This document shows positions 46,101-64,000 of a stretch of 64,000 nt of DNA, in pieces. The stretch comes from Phallusia mammillata (lineage: Eukaryota > Chordata > Ascidiacea > Phlebobranchia > Ascidiidae). Position 1 is the stretch's first letter, and every line of letters starts with the position of its first letter. A program made the translations under genes and the position numbers. The notes beneath the pieces are model-generated. The model saw only the letters and a list, made by a program, of their open reading frames with translations, had not been told where the DNA came from and made no database searches. The DNA lies in the NCBI GenBank assembly GCA_003260075.1, contig QLIY01000176.1, forward strand, positions 1 through 64,000, read 5' to 3'.

Positions 46101-48776
46101 GTTCGAATTTGACCGTATACTTACAGTACTTTATGGTAAATTAAAACAACATTTTGATTTGACAACACAAAAGTACGTTTCTAAGTTTGGTTTTAACACA
46201 AGAGCAAGTTCTATATGCCTTGACGACCCAAAACAAAAAGCGCTCTTGCTCAGTCACAAAAAAGCGAATGGTATTTCTAATTTGAGTTCCACACTTTAAC
46301 AGATTGTTTTACTAAGCACGGAATGCCCTGTACGTGACCATGCGCACTACCAGGTCGATTGTGCTTTTTTATCCATTTGCATGTTTGTGTTTGTAGCGTT
46401 TGTACAATAGGGTTTTCTGTGTTTTCACTTACGTTAGCCGTTCACGTACCGAAGCTCATGCACTCCGCGCATGATAAAAGGTTCACTTGTAGTATAATGT
46501 TGTTTTTCTAAAAACAAATTTTATTAAAGCAGCAGTTTACAGGCAAATTTTATTTTCGGTGCTTTGCACAAATACATTAACGCCGCCATCTCACTAATTT
46601 ACATTCGTTCGTGGAATCGCACAGGAACTGACGCCGGTAGTGACTCAGGAATAAACGGAAAGGACGACGATGAATCTTCCAAGCTTATTTCCGAAGAGGA
46701 AGAAGAAGCAAGAAGGATAGCAGAGCTCGGAAAACCCCGATTGGGCATCAATCCATGTGTAGAAATTGTGATCGAGGAAAGCTACGAATTCAAGGTACTT
46801 TAAACAGTTAAAAACCTATCTAGTGCAATTTACAACTATGTTGATATAAAACCCTCCTGAATACAAATTGGGATATGCGTTTAAAAACAGTGATGCGGGT
46901 GGGAGTGCGATAATAAATGGTTGTTGTGCTTTCAAGTTCTTAAGATGACAGACCAGTCAATTTACAACTATGTTGATCTTGCAGAACACGGTTGACCGGT
47001 TGATAAAGAAGGCAAATCTCGCTGTAATCGTAGGAACTTCATCTTGGAGGGAACAGTTCGTCGATGCACTCACTGTAAACGGAGGTGTGTCAGTGTTTGT
47101 ATTAACAAGCTTTTGTACCAATAATGTTAAAACCTTTAGGGCAATTGCATACTCATTATGGGTACCCTTTTGAAAGATCAAACGACATACGCACTCAACT
47201 TTCATCAAGTTCAAAATTAAACTGGTTTAGCCACTTTTAAATCCCAACGTTGAGTGACTTTGTTAATCAACACAAAGTCTTGTGTGTAGATCTATCTATA
47301 GAACGACAAATAGTTTGTTTCCAAACTCAATCCGATTAACAAAACACTTCACGCTTTGGATCATTCTCACCTGTGGAATAACCACGAAAGAACAACAAAG
47401 CCCAATTGGCGATGACGCATTTGGCCCGAATCCCAACCTTTATCGTTGCTCGATGCGACCTTGAGGCTTGTTGCTGAAGGGCAATGTTGCGCAAGGTCGT
47501 ATTATTTTCGTCATCATTCACAATCGTGGTGATGAAAGGACCTGGCCCAGATTCAACTAAACTGTAACTTGTATGTCATAGGTGAGGACGATGAAGGTGA
47601 TGACGAGGGCGAGTCCGAACCTACTTGCTTTGATTACGTCATGCACTTCCTGACGGTCTTCTGGAAGGTAATTCAAATGTATAAAGTTACTGTGTTTTGA
47701 ACTGGTGCCTGAAAAATGGCTCTCTTGCTCTTTTTCGTAAACGTGTTAATGTTAACATGTGACATGCATTAAACCAATACTTGAAACATATTTAAACTGT
47801 AAAAACTTTTCGTTATAGAGAGTACATATCATTAACCGTTTAACCCAAGAGGCTTTGGAAATTTCATCAAAGCATTTCGGGCACAATTGGTCGTTTTGAT
47901 GAAAACCTCCGGTTACAGTGAAATGTGTACCTAAAGCACGTCTGTTTTCCAGCTTTTGTTTGCTTTTGTTCCGCCGACCGATTACGTGGGAGGTTGGGCC
48001 TGTTTTACCGTTTCCATTATTCTCATTGGATTCCTTACTGCCGTCATCGGCGACGTGGCTTCGCATTTCGGTTGCGTCGTAAACCTCAATGACGCGGTCA
48101 CCGCCGTCACTCTTGTTGCCATGGGAACCAGTGTACCCGGTAAGTGATAGGTTTGCAGGGAATTTTGAACAAAATACAAAATATATTTGGCAGGCTTTTG
48201 CTTTTTTGCGCTGCACCTTAAAGATAGCCCAATGTGCTAAGGTGTCGATAATAAATCTAGATATGGCAACATATGGTTGCATACGTAAAACAATACCTCA
48301 GGTAACTCAGGGACATTCATGAAAACATACTCATGCCAAGTTTAAACTTGCCTAATTGACGCCGTTTTTTTGCGCGTGCAGACACTTTTGCGAGCAAAGT
48401 GGCGGCAGTGGGCGACGAATATGCTGATGCTTCAATAGGCAACGTGACCGGCTCCAATGCCGTCAATGTCTTCCTCGGTATCGGGATTGCATGGACAATA
48501 TCGGCCATCTACTGGATGGTGGTGGGAGCTGACGAGGAAGAGCGTTACTTTCGCGTCCGACCGGGCAACCTTGCCTTCTCCGTTACTGTGTTTTCCGTGT
48601 TTGCCGTCATCGCCGTTGCCGTGCTCATGATCCGACGCAAGTCAAAGAGAGTGGGCGCAGAACTTGGCGGTCCGCGCAAATACAAGATCGCAAGCAGCCT
48701 TGTTTTCGTGATGCTGTGGGTCATCTACATTCTGCTCTCGGCCCTTGACAGTTACTGCATCATCAAAACCTTTTAA
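40113..48776 (+). CDS. SLC8A: Na+/Ca2+ exchanger, SLC8/NCX family (ten constitutive exon slots plus one alternative)
   Basis: Plasma-membrane antiporter that exports Ca2+ in exchange for Na+. Exons: 40113-41384, 41517-41627, 42008-42361, 42992-43155, 44422-44534 or 45886-45986, 46625-46794, 46985-47084, 47582-47667, 47953-48139, 48382-48776; about 983 residues with the first alternative. Exon 1 carries a hydrophobic leader, the N-terminal membrane half and the alpha-1 repeat ([25 protein letters not shown]), then the XIP-like segment [14 protein letters not shown] and [20 protein letters not shown]. The cytosolic loop has two Calx-beta domains: the first with DDDIFEEDE (Ca2+ ligands), the second beginning at [12 protein letters not shown]. 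The C-terminal half has the alpha-2 repeat ([28 protein letters not shown]). Which vertebrate paralogue it matches cannot be said. Coding is CpG- and GC-rich. Confidence 0.95.
44422..44534 (+). CDS. SLC8A: NCX alternative exon, acidic (type-A-like) version
   Basis: 113 bases; enters in phase after AC of exon 4 and leaves one base (G). It encodes a segment with [13 protein letters not shown] and STPRLVV, close to the acidic alternative exon A of vertebrate exchangers, and supplies the DDEE Ca2+-ligand cluster of the second Calx-beta domain. The donor is GTTGGC, which is weak. Confidence 0.8.
45886..45986 (+). CDS. SLC8A: NCX alternative exon, non-acidic version
   Basis: 101 bases with the same entry and exit phases as 44422-44534, 1.35 kb downstream. 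It encodes [18 protein letters not shown] and RIELGHPYV, alignable to the other exon (FSIEL/FRIEL) but without the acidic cluster. Equal phases, homologous ends and joint incompatibility of meaning point to mutually exclusive splicing. Flanked by a good acceptor (AACAG) and donor GTGAGT. Confidence 0.78.
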
Positions 48777-50870
48777 AGGGTCGCCTCGCCACTGTTGCGC
48801 TCATGCAGTGTTGGCGGGATCGAACGCGAATCGTCGCGAATCAAACGCTGTGAACATCCCGGGACCGTTCGACCACGCTTCAGAGACGTGTTGCACGTTG
48901 TGTTTTCGGGTCTGGTTTTGTCATATCAGTTGATTTTTGTCACTGACTGCCGCGATCGATTTGGGTGCACTTTCGTAGAGCAAAACGAATCGAAGATAAA
49001 GGTTGGCAGCACTTCTGTGTCCACGGTAAGACGACACATCACTGTGTTCCGACCCGTTGCTGGATGCCGTCGTGCTGCTGTACAATAACCCTTTCTCAGC
49101 ATGGATTCAGGCGCGAATGAATGGTGCTATAGTTTTGCACAGCATGTCACATTTAAGTTGCCGCACGCTCCCGCAATTTCGGGGATGAATTCTTCCCATC
49201 TTATTTCGCGTTTCTCTATCTTTCGCTATTCTTGCCAATGCTTGTCGACCTAACCGTAATGTGATTTGTCAACTACTTGAATACACGCGCAAGATAGGGT
49301 GTGTGCGATGCACATACTTCGTTACACAACTGTAGACTGGACATCAAGTGAATACCATTACTGAGTATGTTCAAACAAAAATATATATGTTACACCTCCG
49401 TACAGCAATTGGCTTTTAAAAATGCCTTTTAGTTTGTAACAGTTGATTTGGTGAACCTACATCCTTTTAAAGGTGTGCGATTCCAAGTTACCCTATTTGC
49501 ACCAAGTGGTTTAAAATGCGTATCGCCGTTTGAATTGCAGGCGTGTTACTTTTGTTAAATCTTTGTGTTTTATGCTTTGTGATTGACATGTCACACTTCG
49601 TAAGGAATGCTTGTTACGTTGAGGCAAACATGGGCAACTGTCTCTTTTGGTGTTTCAGAACGCTCATGGCGTCGGAGTTCCTTGTCCTTTATTTTTTGCG
49701 ATATTTTGTGCTATTTATTTCCGCTCATCCGCTGTTCTTTTACTTTGTGTTATAATGTCACTAGTTTGTTTGTGCGCCTTTGGCGCAGTAATCGCTCCGG
49801 AATGTTTTCTTTTTATTTGGTTACTGAACGAGCTCAAGAGCGCCGTCATGCGACTTTTGTTTGACTTGTGTAAGTTTTTAAGAAACTTGTCTATTTATAG
49901 AAACATATTAAATTTCTGGTTTGACAGAGTAGCGTCCTTCTGTGCCAAATAATGAAGTCATCATAAACATACAGCAAAGTAAACCAATATTAGGCCCCTA
50001 GGCTGCTCTAAAATATAATTTACAAAGTTAATGATATAAAGCATTTTTGTAAGCTTATTTTTAGCAAATATTCACATGAAAAATAAAACGGCAAATTAGC
50101 TTAAAAGTCCAGCGATGTGTTAAAGACATTTGGAAGTTGGAACAACCAGATAATTCTGGACTATTTTGGTTGCTTGCATTATTACGCCTAAATGAAAAAC
50201 ACTAAATGTTACTAGGTAGCAACAACTTTATATTGCACTAAGGTGCTTACTAATATAATAATTGTGTTTTCTGGAAACACCTAACCAACCGAACAAAAAA
50301 GCACAGACAACTGAAACAAAATTGTCAATTCTATTGAAACAATTAGTTTCACGAATCAGAGTGAAAAAGATCGGCCTTTAAACATTCCACTTGATTTGAT
50401 TCTTAGATAGATGGTGCTGTTGACACTTGACAACATGTAAACAGTTTTTTCGACAAGTAAAATTTTCTGCGACTCTCATGTTAGGTTGCTGCAACATGTT
50501 TATGAGTTGGTCTGTATGGATGACTCTTAGTATGGTTGTGGTGAAACAATGCTACAAATAGAAATGGTAACGTTATTTGTTTATGACCCTTTGAATAGTC
50601 CATGTTTAATTGATATATTCTATGTTTAATTTATTAATAATATGAACATATTAACATACTGATACTGGTAGTCAGTGATAAAACAAAAATCTCAATGTGA
50701 TCACCAATAGTGTAAAGGTTGTGGACACCTGAGTTATGACTTAAAGGTAATGTTATTGTTTTTTTTATTACAGGTTTTGACAAATAAATCATGTTTGACC
50801 TGAGCAAAAACAGCTTTATGTTAATGACTGATAAAAAGCGACTGTTAATGTAAATTTGGATATATGCAAA
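48777..50870. other. Intergenic region between exchanger and PCNX4
   Basis: The first few hundred bases are probably the exchanger 3' UTR, still CpG-rich. Beyond about 49.9 kb the sequence becomes strongly AT-rich. No gene was recognised. Confidence 0.55.
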
Positions 50871-58832
<7,962 letters not shown>

Positions 58833-59956
58833 TGATGCTGTCATTTTTAAAACCCTGGTAAAATCAAAAATGATTTTGTCCTTGTCATTTAGAACTACTG
58901 TATTTTGAACAAACATTTAGCCCCAAACTCTGCGGAGTGTTTTTTGATAATATTTTGTATTTTTTATGACTTGTACGGTACATTTTCTACATACAACCTA
59001 CCTTTGCCATTCAGTTTTTTGTTTATCATAGTATATTTTTGTACATAAGAAATTTGTTCAATTATTTTTTCTACAAGTTCAACAACCCAGAGAAATGGTT
59101 GTCACCTTTTTCTGAATTTCGTACAGATTAAATCACGACCAAACAGCTATACGGCCGAGGTAATTACAGTAAATACCATAAGCAATTTTTATTCGTGCGA
59201 TATTTCATCGTTTGTTGAACATCCCTCCTCTAACTTCACTGTGTTCCAGAAGCAACCTTTCCTATGCATGAGATATTGGTTGCAGGTCAACCCTTGCAAT
59301 TGTGTGGTGCGAGTCTATTACTTACAACTGTAAATATAAAATTCTTTATGATGTTTTTGTTAGTTCTCTTCATAGTTGTTGAAATTTCGTGCATATTTCT
59401 CATGCAACAAAAATATGTTGCAGAGCTTAATTGAAGGAATAAGTTTTGCTTTGACGTAGCAAAGTTATTTACAAAATTAAATATTCAAAGTTTAATTGTG
59501 CCTATTCTGGATCTTCAATACACTATTTCTCTAGTACCCGGTTGTCAAAGGTTCAATGCCTGGCAGTTAACTGCGTTTGATCTCTTGCTTACCGAAAAAC
59601 TAACTGCAGAGAGATTGTTATGCAAAAGACCAGAGCTGTAAGGACAAAGAGCAGGAAGAACCCAATTATGGACGAAGTTTCTGTGTTAGTATTTTGTTAA
59701 ATTTTGAAGCGTAGTTTAGAAGTTAATTTTGGGGAATAGACGCTTTCATTTGTTTTTACCACATTTTTTTGTTAATGTATGTTGTTTATGGATTTTGCAC
59801 AGCAATGCAGCATGTTGTGTGCATTGAACCGTGTCACATTGTAAACTAACAACTTTTGATCAGTGACAGTGTTATATGTGCTTGTGTTATTGTTTCGTAC
59901 CAATGGTAAATACATAAACATTCATTTTATTAGCACATATTTAAGTAAAACTACCA
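58833..59956. other. AT-rich intergenic region
   Basis: Likely PCNX4 3' UTR followed by the upstream region of the gag-like ORF. I looked for a long terminal repeat matching sequence after 60970 and saw none. No other gene. Confidence 0.5.
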
Positions 59957-60970
59957 ATGGCTGAAGAAGCTGGTATGAGCAAATCGAGTGAAGACGCTTT
60001 AGATGAGACTTTCAAGACCTTAGAAGAAATCTTTACCCAGCTAAACATACCAAAGTCTAAACAAGTGGCATATATGTCTTACCATTTACCTATTCCGATG
60101 TACAAGGAACTTTGTAGCTTTACCATGTGTCCGCATGTTCTGACACTGGATCAGCTGCGTAAAGAAAGAAAAACTAATGAAAAGTTTTTACTTGGTTTGC
60201 TGGCTGTTCCCTACCATGAAAAAAAGCTGTACCCATATGACAAAGAAACTAATGTTTGGGATTTTTTGTTTGACCAATTTTCTGTTTATTTTATGGTGCA
60301 TGACATTCCAAAGGAAGATGAAATGACCATAATCGAAGAGTACTTACCAGCAGAGGCTGTGGAAGAATTATATGAACACACAAAACCACTGAAGTTCAAT
60401 GAAATTACGTTTGCTTTACTAAAGCATAGAGTGAAAAAGACAGTATTTTACACTGCTGAAATTACCATCTCTGGCAAAACCCTCAAAAAGCGACATGAAT
60501 TTTTTAAACGCAACCAATACTACAATGAAACACTAAGTGAATATTATGAAGCTCTTTCAAACTTATCAATGCAGTGTGAATTTGGGATTCGCATAAATGA
60601 GCATCTTCGAGACCGGTTCACATTTGGAATACATGATCCACAGTTAAGAAACATTTGTTTAAATTGGCCAGTTCCACCACCAACAGGTGCAGATGTGGTA
60701 ACTTGTGCAAAAAGAGTGCAAGATACTTTGAAAGCTAAAGCTGAAAAACGAACTGCTGAGCGAACTAAAAAGTTGAAAAGAGATGAGAACAGATGCTATC
60801 GATGTGGAAAGTTTGGTCATTATGCCCATGAGTGTAAATTTGTTTTTACCAAGTGTAAATACTGTTCAAAGCGAGGCCATATTCAAGCTGCATGTCGACA
60901 ACTAAAAAATGACTTGGCTCTAGGTGATGAAAGTTATACTAAGCAGGAAACTTCAACTGAAGAACTTTAG
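59957..60970 (+). CDS. Gag-like protein with two CCHC zinc knuckles (retroelement-derived, intronless)
   Basis: A single uninterrupted ORF of 337 residues. The C-terminal part has two CX2CX4HX4C knuckles: C280/C283/H288/C293 and C300/C303/H308/C313, of the kind that bind nucleic acid. The middle (about 180-230) has the capsid-like pattern of Ty3/gypsy Gag: aromatic-rich segment, ETLSEYYEAL, then CEFG and LRDRFTFGI. The last residues are acidic. No protease, reverse transcriptase, integrase or flanking terminal repeats are visible, so it is either a gag-only remnant or a domesticated gag gene. The frame is fully open, which hints at recent insertion or selection. Codons are A/T-ending and CpG-poor, like PCNX4 exons 1-9 and unlike PCNX4 exons 10-17 just upstream. 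Confidence 0.82.
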   Translation: MAEEAGMSKSSEDALDETFKTLEEIFTQLNIPKSKQVAYMSYHLPIPMYKELCSFTMCPHVLTLDQLRKERKTNEKFLLGLLAVPYHEKKLYPYDKETNVWDFLFDQFSVYFMVHDIPKEDEMTIIEEYLPAEAVEELYEHTKPLKFNEITFALLKHRVKKTVFYTAEITISGKTLKKRHEFFKRNQYYNETLSEYYEALSNLSMQCEFGIRINEHLRDRFTFGIHDPQLRNICLNWPVPPPTGADVVTCAKRVQDTLKAKAEKRTAERTKKLKRDENRCYRCGKFGHYAHECKFVFTKCKYCSKRGHIQAACRQLKNDLALGDESYTKQETSTEEL

Positions 60971-61416
60971 CAATAATACTTGCCACCATCAGAGTCCAGT
61001 AGTTTTTACACCCTTGCTTGCAATCTAAACCTTTTTTGTATCATAGAAAAAGCTATAGTGCCAGGCTGCTTGCAAGAGTGCCAAATTTCCACAACCTCAA
61101 ATAAGACAAAAAACTCTTTGAAAGAAAATGCTTTTTTTAAAAACAGACCAGAACCTGTTTTACTGCCCTTGTTTTACCTAAAGGTAACAAAGATTAAACA
61201 TGTATTAGTTTGCTTTGTTCCATATTATATTTAAAGCAAGGATAAACCGGTAATGACTTCACTGGCACAAAATTTTGTAATTTTAATTGCACTACCAATA
61301 AATGAAATTCGTTTCAAATTTTCGCATTTTATTCTTTAGCACAATATAGATTAGCATATGCAATAAATAAAAACTGAAAAACAAATAACAAAAGATCTTA
61401 AACTGTGGTTACACCA
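60971..61416. other. Spacer between convergent gag-like and coiled-coil genes
   Basis: AT-rich; should hold both 3' UTRs. The 84-codon ORF at 60980-61234 has no recognisable features. No pol-like reading frame follows the gag-like ORF. Confidence 0.5.
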
Positions 61417-63985
61417 TCATTTCCGTTTCACAGCAGCTGCTATTCTTCGCCGAGCTGTGTCAACATTGTCTGCAGACTTTGATTGATGTAAACCCGTTAT
61501 CCTTCTGTTCAAATTTGTATCCTCTATTTTTTGCAATAACTGTTCATTTGCACCAGAGCTTTGGCTCCTTCTCATGGTATCCTCATTTCCAAATGAAATG
61601 TCTCTTACATGGGTCGAAACAGTGGTGGAGTTGATCGTTCCACTAGAGCTGCTATGAAGCTTTGGATGCCCATTGGCCATCTTTTCAATTTTTGGAAGGA
61701 TGTCTGGTAAGGATCTTAGTGATGGCATTGTATGACCAGGCCCCCTTGGCATGGAAGTAGCTGCTAGATCCATTTCTAAGTTTTTCATGGTCTGACCAGA
61801 GAGAAAGCCAGCTTCTTTTTTCATGTTTCCAGGGTTAAGCTTGTTTAATGCTGATACTGGACTGTTGAATGATTGGGCAAGAGCAACACCAGGATTCTAC
61901 AAGAATAAATTTAAACGTATGGTATCCACCATTCTTCATGTTGTTACAGCAATGTCATGAGTTTTTGTTTATACCTTTATTTGCAGTTGATCTCTGGCAT
62001 GACTTAGCGCATCTGTGAGTTCAAACCTTTCTTCACATTCACGCCTCACAGTGTCTTGCAAAAGGTTTATCTGCAATAAATTCCATTAACTACACACAAC
62101 ATAGGAGTTCACTATTTACAGATGCTGCAACAAACCTCTTCTTGCAGTCTGACATTTTCACATGTAAGATCTTCATTTCGATGTAGCAGTTCTGTATTTT
62201 TTTGCTGGATTGCAACAGTCTCAAGTTTATTGAATGTGGCATGGTCTTCCTGTTCACTGGTTAGTTTTGTTATTTTCTCTTCCAGTTGGCAAATTATTTT
62301 CATCAGACTTTGCTTTTCTAAACACAACAAAGTCAGACTTTTAGCACACTGCAGTGGTTTACCATGTTAATTTGCAGAAAAAATACTTTTAACAACATAT
62401 CTTTGCATCTAAACCAGGGTTCTTTAACGGGGGTGATGGTGACAATTTTTGGAGTTGGGGGGCGATTTGACTTTAAAGGGGGGCGATTTCAACATTACTG
62501 ATTGTATAAATATGTACAAGAACTGTGAGACTCGGCTAACTTTACCTTACAAGCAGATTGTATTCGTCTTGCAAACATCAGGGACACAGGGCGCTTTAGC
62601 TTAAACATGTTGCCATTTGAATACATTGTGTTTGCTGGCGATTGTTTTATTTTTTTGTAAGCAAGGTTGGGCATTTAATTTGCCACAAGGGACACTTTGT
62701 TCAAGCTATATGTATGGTGACGGGCCATACTTTTTAAATACAACGGTAACGAGCATTCCCTCAAGTTGGTTTTCTTTTACACTTTCTATAGACCTACTGG
62801 CGCTTCCCAAACTGCAAGTATTTGTAACATTTAATTTGGTGAATCCATTGCAAGTTAATGTGAAATGTACAGGTTTCTCCTCTGCCGAGTAATGCCCTAT
62901 TATTTTTAACAACAGAAGGCGGTTGTTCGCACATAATCGTAATATTATCTTGTCTTTGATGTAACAAATTTTCCTCAGCTGCATTGCAATTACCAGAAAT
63001 AGATCCTGCGTGTTGTATTAGCAATTAAATTAGGTTTTAACTGTTAAGTGAAGCTTTTGTGTTGCTGGGTGAATCTAACTGCCCACATCAATATCAAAGG
63101 GGGGCGATTTTGAGCTGGTGCCCTTGAAAGGGGGTGATTTCGCTAAAAAGGTTGAAGACCACTGATCAAAACAATAAGTGTGGGAGCCCATAATTAGAAA
63201 TTAGTAGTGATGGGACGAATACCCGGTACTCGGTATCGATGGTATCGAACGATTTCAGTGGTATCGACACTCGTACTCGGTATCGAAATATTTTGTCTCA
63301 GTTTTCGATACCAACGTGCGAGTACCGAAGGCCGATTTACACCATAAGAATACGGGCAACTTTATGCCAATATTTGCTTCGGACAGCACAAAAGTGGAAA
63401 AAAGTTCCGCCAGTTTACGTATATTTTTTTCGCTATGACGTGGAGATTACAATTTTCTGCATGTGTGTGCGCACGCCTGTACCTCGGCCATGGCAGATAA
63501 ATTAGCCAGTGATATACAACTAAGTACAACACTACACTTAAGTACTCGGTAATCGTACTCGGTATCGAAGGTATATACATGTGGTACTCGTACTCGGTAT
63601 CGGTACTCGCTTCAAAACCTGGTATCGTCCCATCACTAGAAATTAGTGCCTTCTTCTACCAGGGATTGTCACAAGTAGTTTCATTGTTCCACAAAATTCA
63701 TAGAAATGAATGTACTGGAAGTGTAGTTTAGTGAATTGCAGGCTACATGCTGCATAAATTTCACTGGCACATACAGGTATGTATTAAACCCAATGTCAAT
63801 GGCTGGGGCTCAGCTTTTCGATTGGGGTCCACAAGTACATAATGTTGGTTATTTGTGTTGCACTGACCTTCATCATATGCTGCTGCCTTTTCTTCTTGTC
63901 GTTTTGTCATTGAGTCAATTTGCTGCATCAAACCTGACACTTTGTTTTTCATAGGCAAAACATGTTTTTGCTGATCAGCTTGAAG
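61417..63985 (-). CDS. Coiled-coil protein, C-terminal part (gene continues beyond the window)
   Basis: Minus-strand exons, 5' to 3': 63985-63868, 62317-62136, 62070-61975, 61896-61417 with stop; phases agree. The first three encode a heptad-like coiled coil rich in Glu, Lys, Leu and Gln (for example KQSLMKIICQLEEKITKL and RRECEERFELTDALSHA). The last exon encodes a Ser/Asn-rich low-complexity tail ending in RRRIAAAVKRK. The acceptor of the first exon (TTTGGCAG) is plausible, so earlier exons lie past 64000. The style suggests a centrosomal, ciliary or cytoskeletal coiled-coil protein, but I do not recognise the family. The 1.55-kb intron holds two hAT-type elements. Confidence 0.75.
62415..63164. 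mobile_element. 750-bp hAT-type element in an intron of the coiled-coil gene
   Basis: The left end CAGGGTTCTTTAACGGGGG and right end AAAGGTTGAAGACCACTG are imperfect inverted repeats. The flanks ATCTAAAC (62407-62414) and ATCAAAAC (63165-63172) match at 7 of 8. GGGGGGCGATTT-type motifs occur near both ends. It contains a 91-codon plus-strand ORF (62617-62892). Confidence 0.82.
63205..63638. mobile_element. 434-bp hAT-type MITE with perfect target duplication
   Basis: Ends TAGTGATGGGACGA and CGTCCCATCACTA are inverted repeats; identical octamers GAAATTAG flank it (63197-63204 and 63639-63646). The interior has many GGTACTCGGTATCGA-type repeats near both ends, on both strands. Confidence 0.92.
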
Positions 63986-64000
63986 CTGCCAAACAAGAAA

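Noticed and set aside
47752..48282. A 176-codon minus-strand ORF
   Set aside because: It lies antisense over the exchanger's alpha-2 exon and surrounding introns; the plus strand is clearly coding and the minus frame has no recognisable features.
60980..61234. Possible pol or protease frame after the gag-like ORF
   Set aside because: The 84-codon frame has no aspartic protease or reverse transcriptase motif.

Overview
The window looks like invertebrate animal chromosomal DNA: genes split by short to medium GT-AG introns, typical metazoan gene families, an intact nucleoside hydrolase (a family absent from mammals), and many short hAT-type transposon copies. A tunicate such as an ascidian would fit the compact genes and mosaic CpG content, but the sequence alone does not prove it. 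All gene models below were built by hand, joining exons by splice sites, reading phase and recognisable protein conservation.

Layout. 0.4-1.6 kb (+): complete five-exon chymotrypsin-like serine protease. 1.8-4.3 kb: nested hAT-type elements. 4.3-7.2 kb (-): ten-exon PXYLP1-like histidine phosphatase whose last codons and stop lie inside an hAT element. 8.0-9.0 kb (+): intact single-exon nucleoside hydrolase. 9.0-15.6 kb: gene-free repeat field. 15.65-16.9 kb (+): second nucleoside hydrolase copy, scrambled by runs of about ten G. 17.1-29.1 kb (+): complete 18-exon MSH2 mismatch repair gene with repeat-filled introns and the only N gap. 29.1-40.1 kb: no recognisable gene. 40.1-48.8 kb (+): SLC8-type Na+/Ca2+ exchanger with two apparently mutually exclusive exons in its second Calx-beta domain. 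50.9-58.8 kb (+): 17-exon pecanex-like PCNX4. 60.0-61.0 kb (+): intact, intronless gag-like ORF with two CCHC zinc knuckles and no pol. 61.4-64.0 kb (-): 3' part of a coiled-coil gene that runs off the window.

Three window-wide patterns stand out. First, nine runs of 10-11 G sit at junctions where the flanking sequence is duplicated, often at exactly equal length. This looks like contig ends joined with a G spacer, and it creates false tandem duplications and breaks one gene. Second, many short non-autonomous elements have hAT-style terminal inverted repeats and 8-bp target duplications, four of them perfect. Third, CpG density changes sharply inside two genes (MSH2 and PCNX4), as expected at edges of mosaic gene-body methylation. 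The genes do not form an operon or pathway; they are ordinary neighbours.
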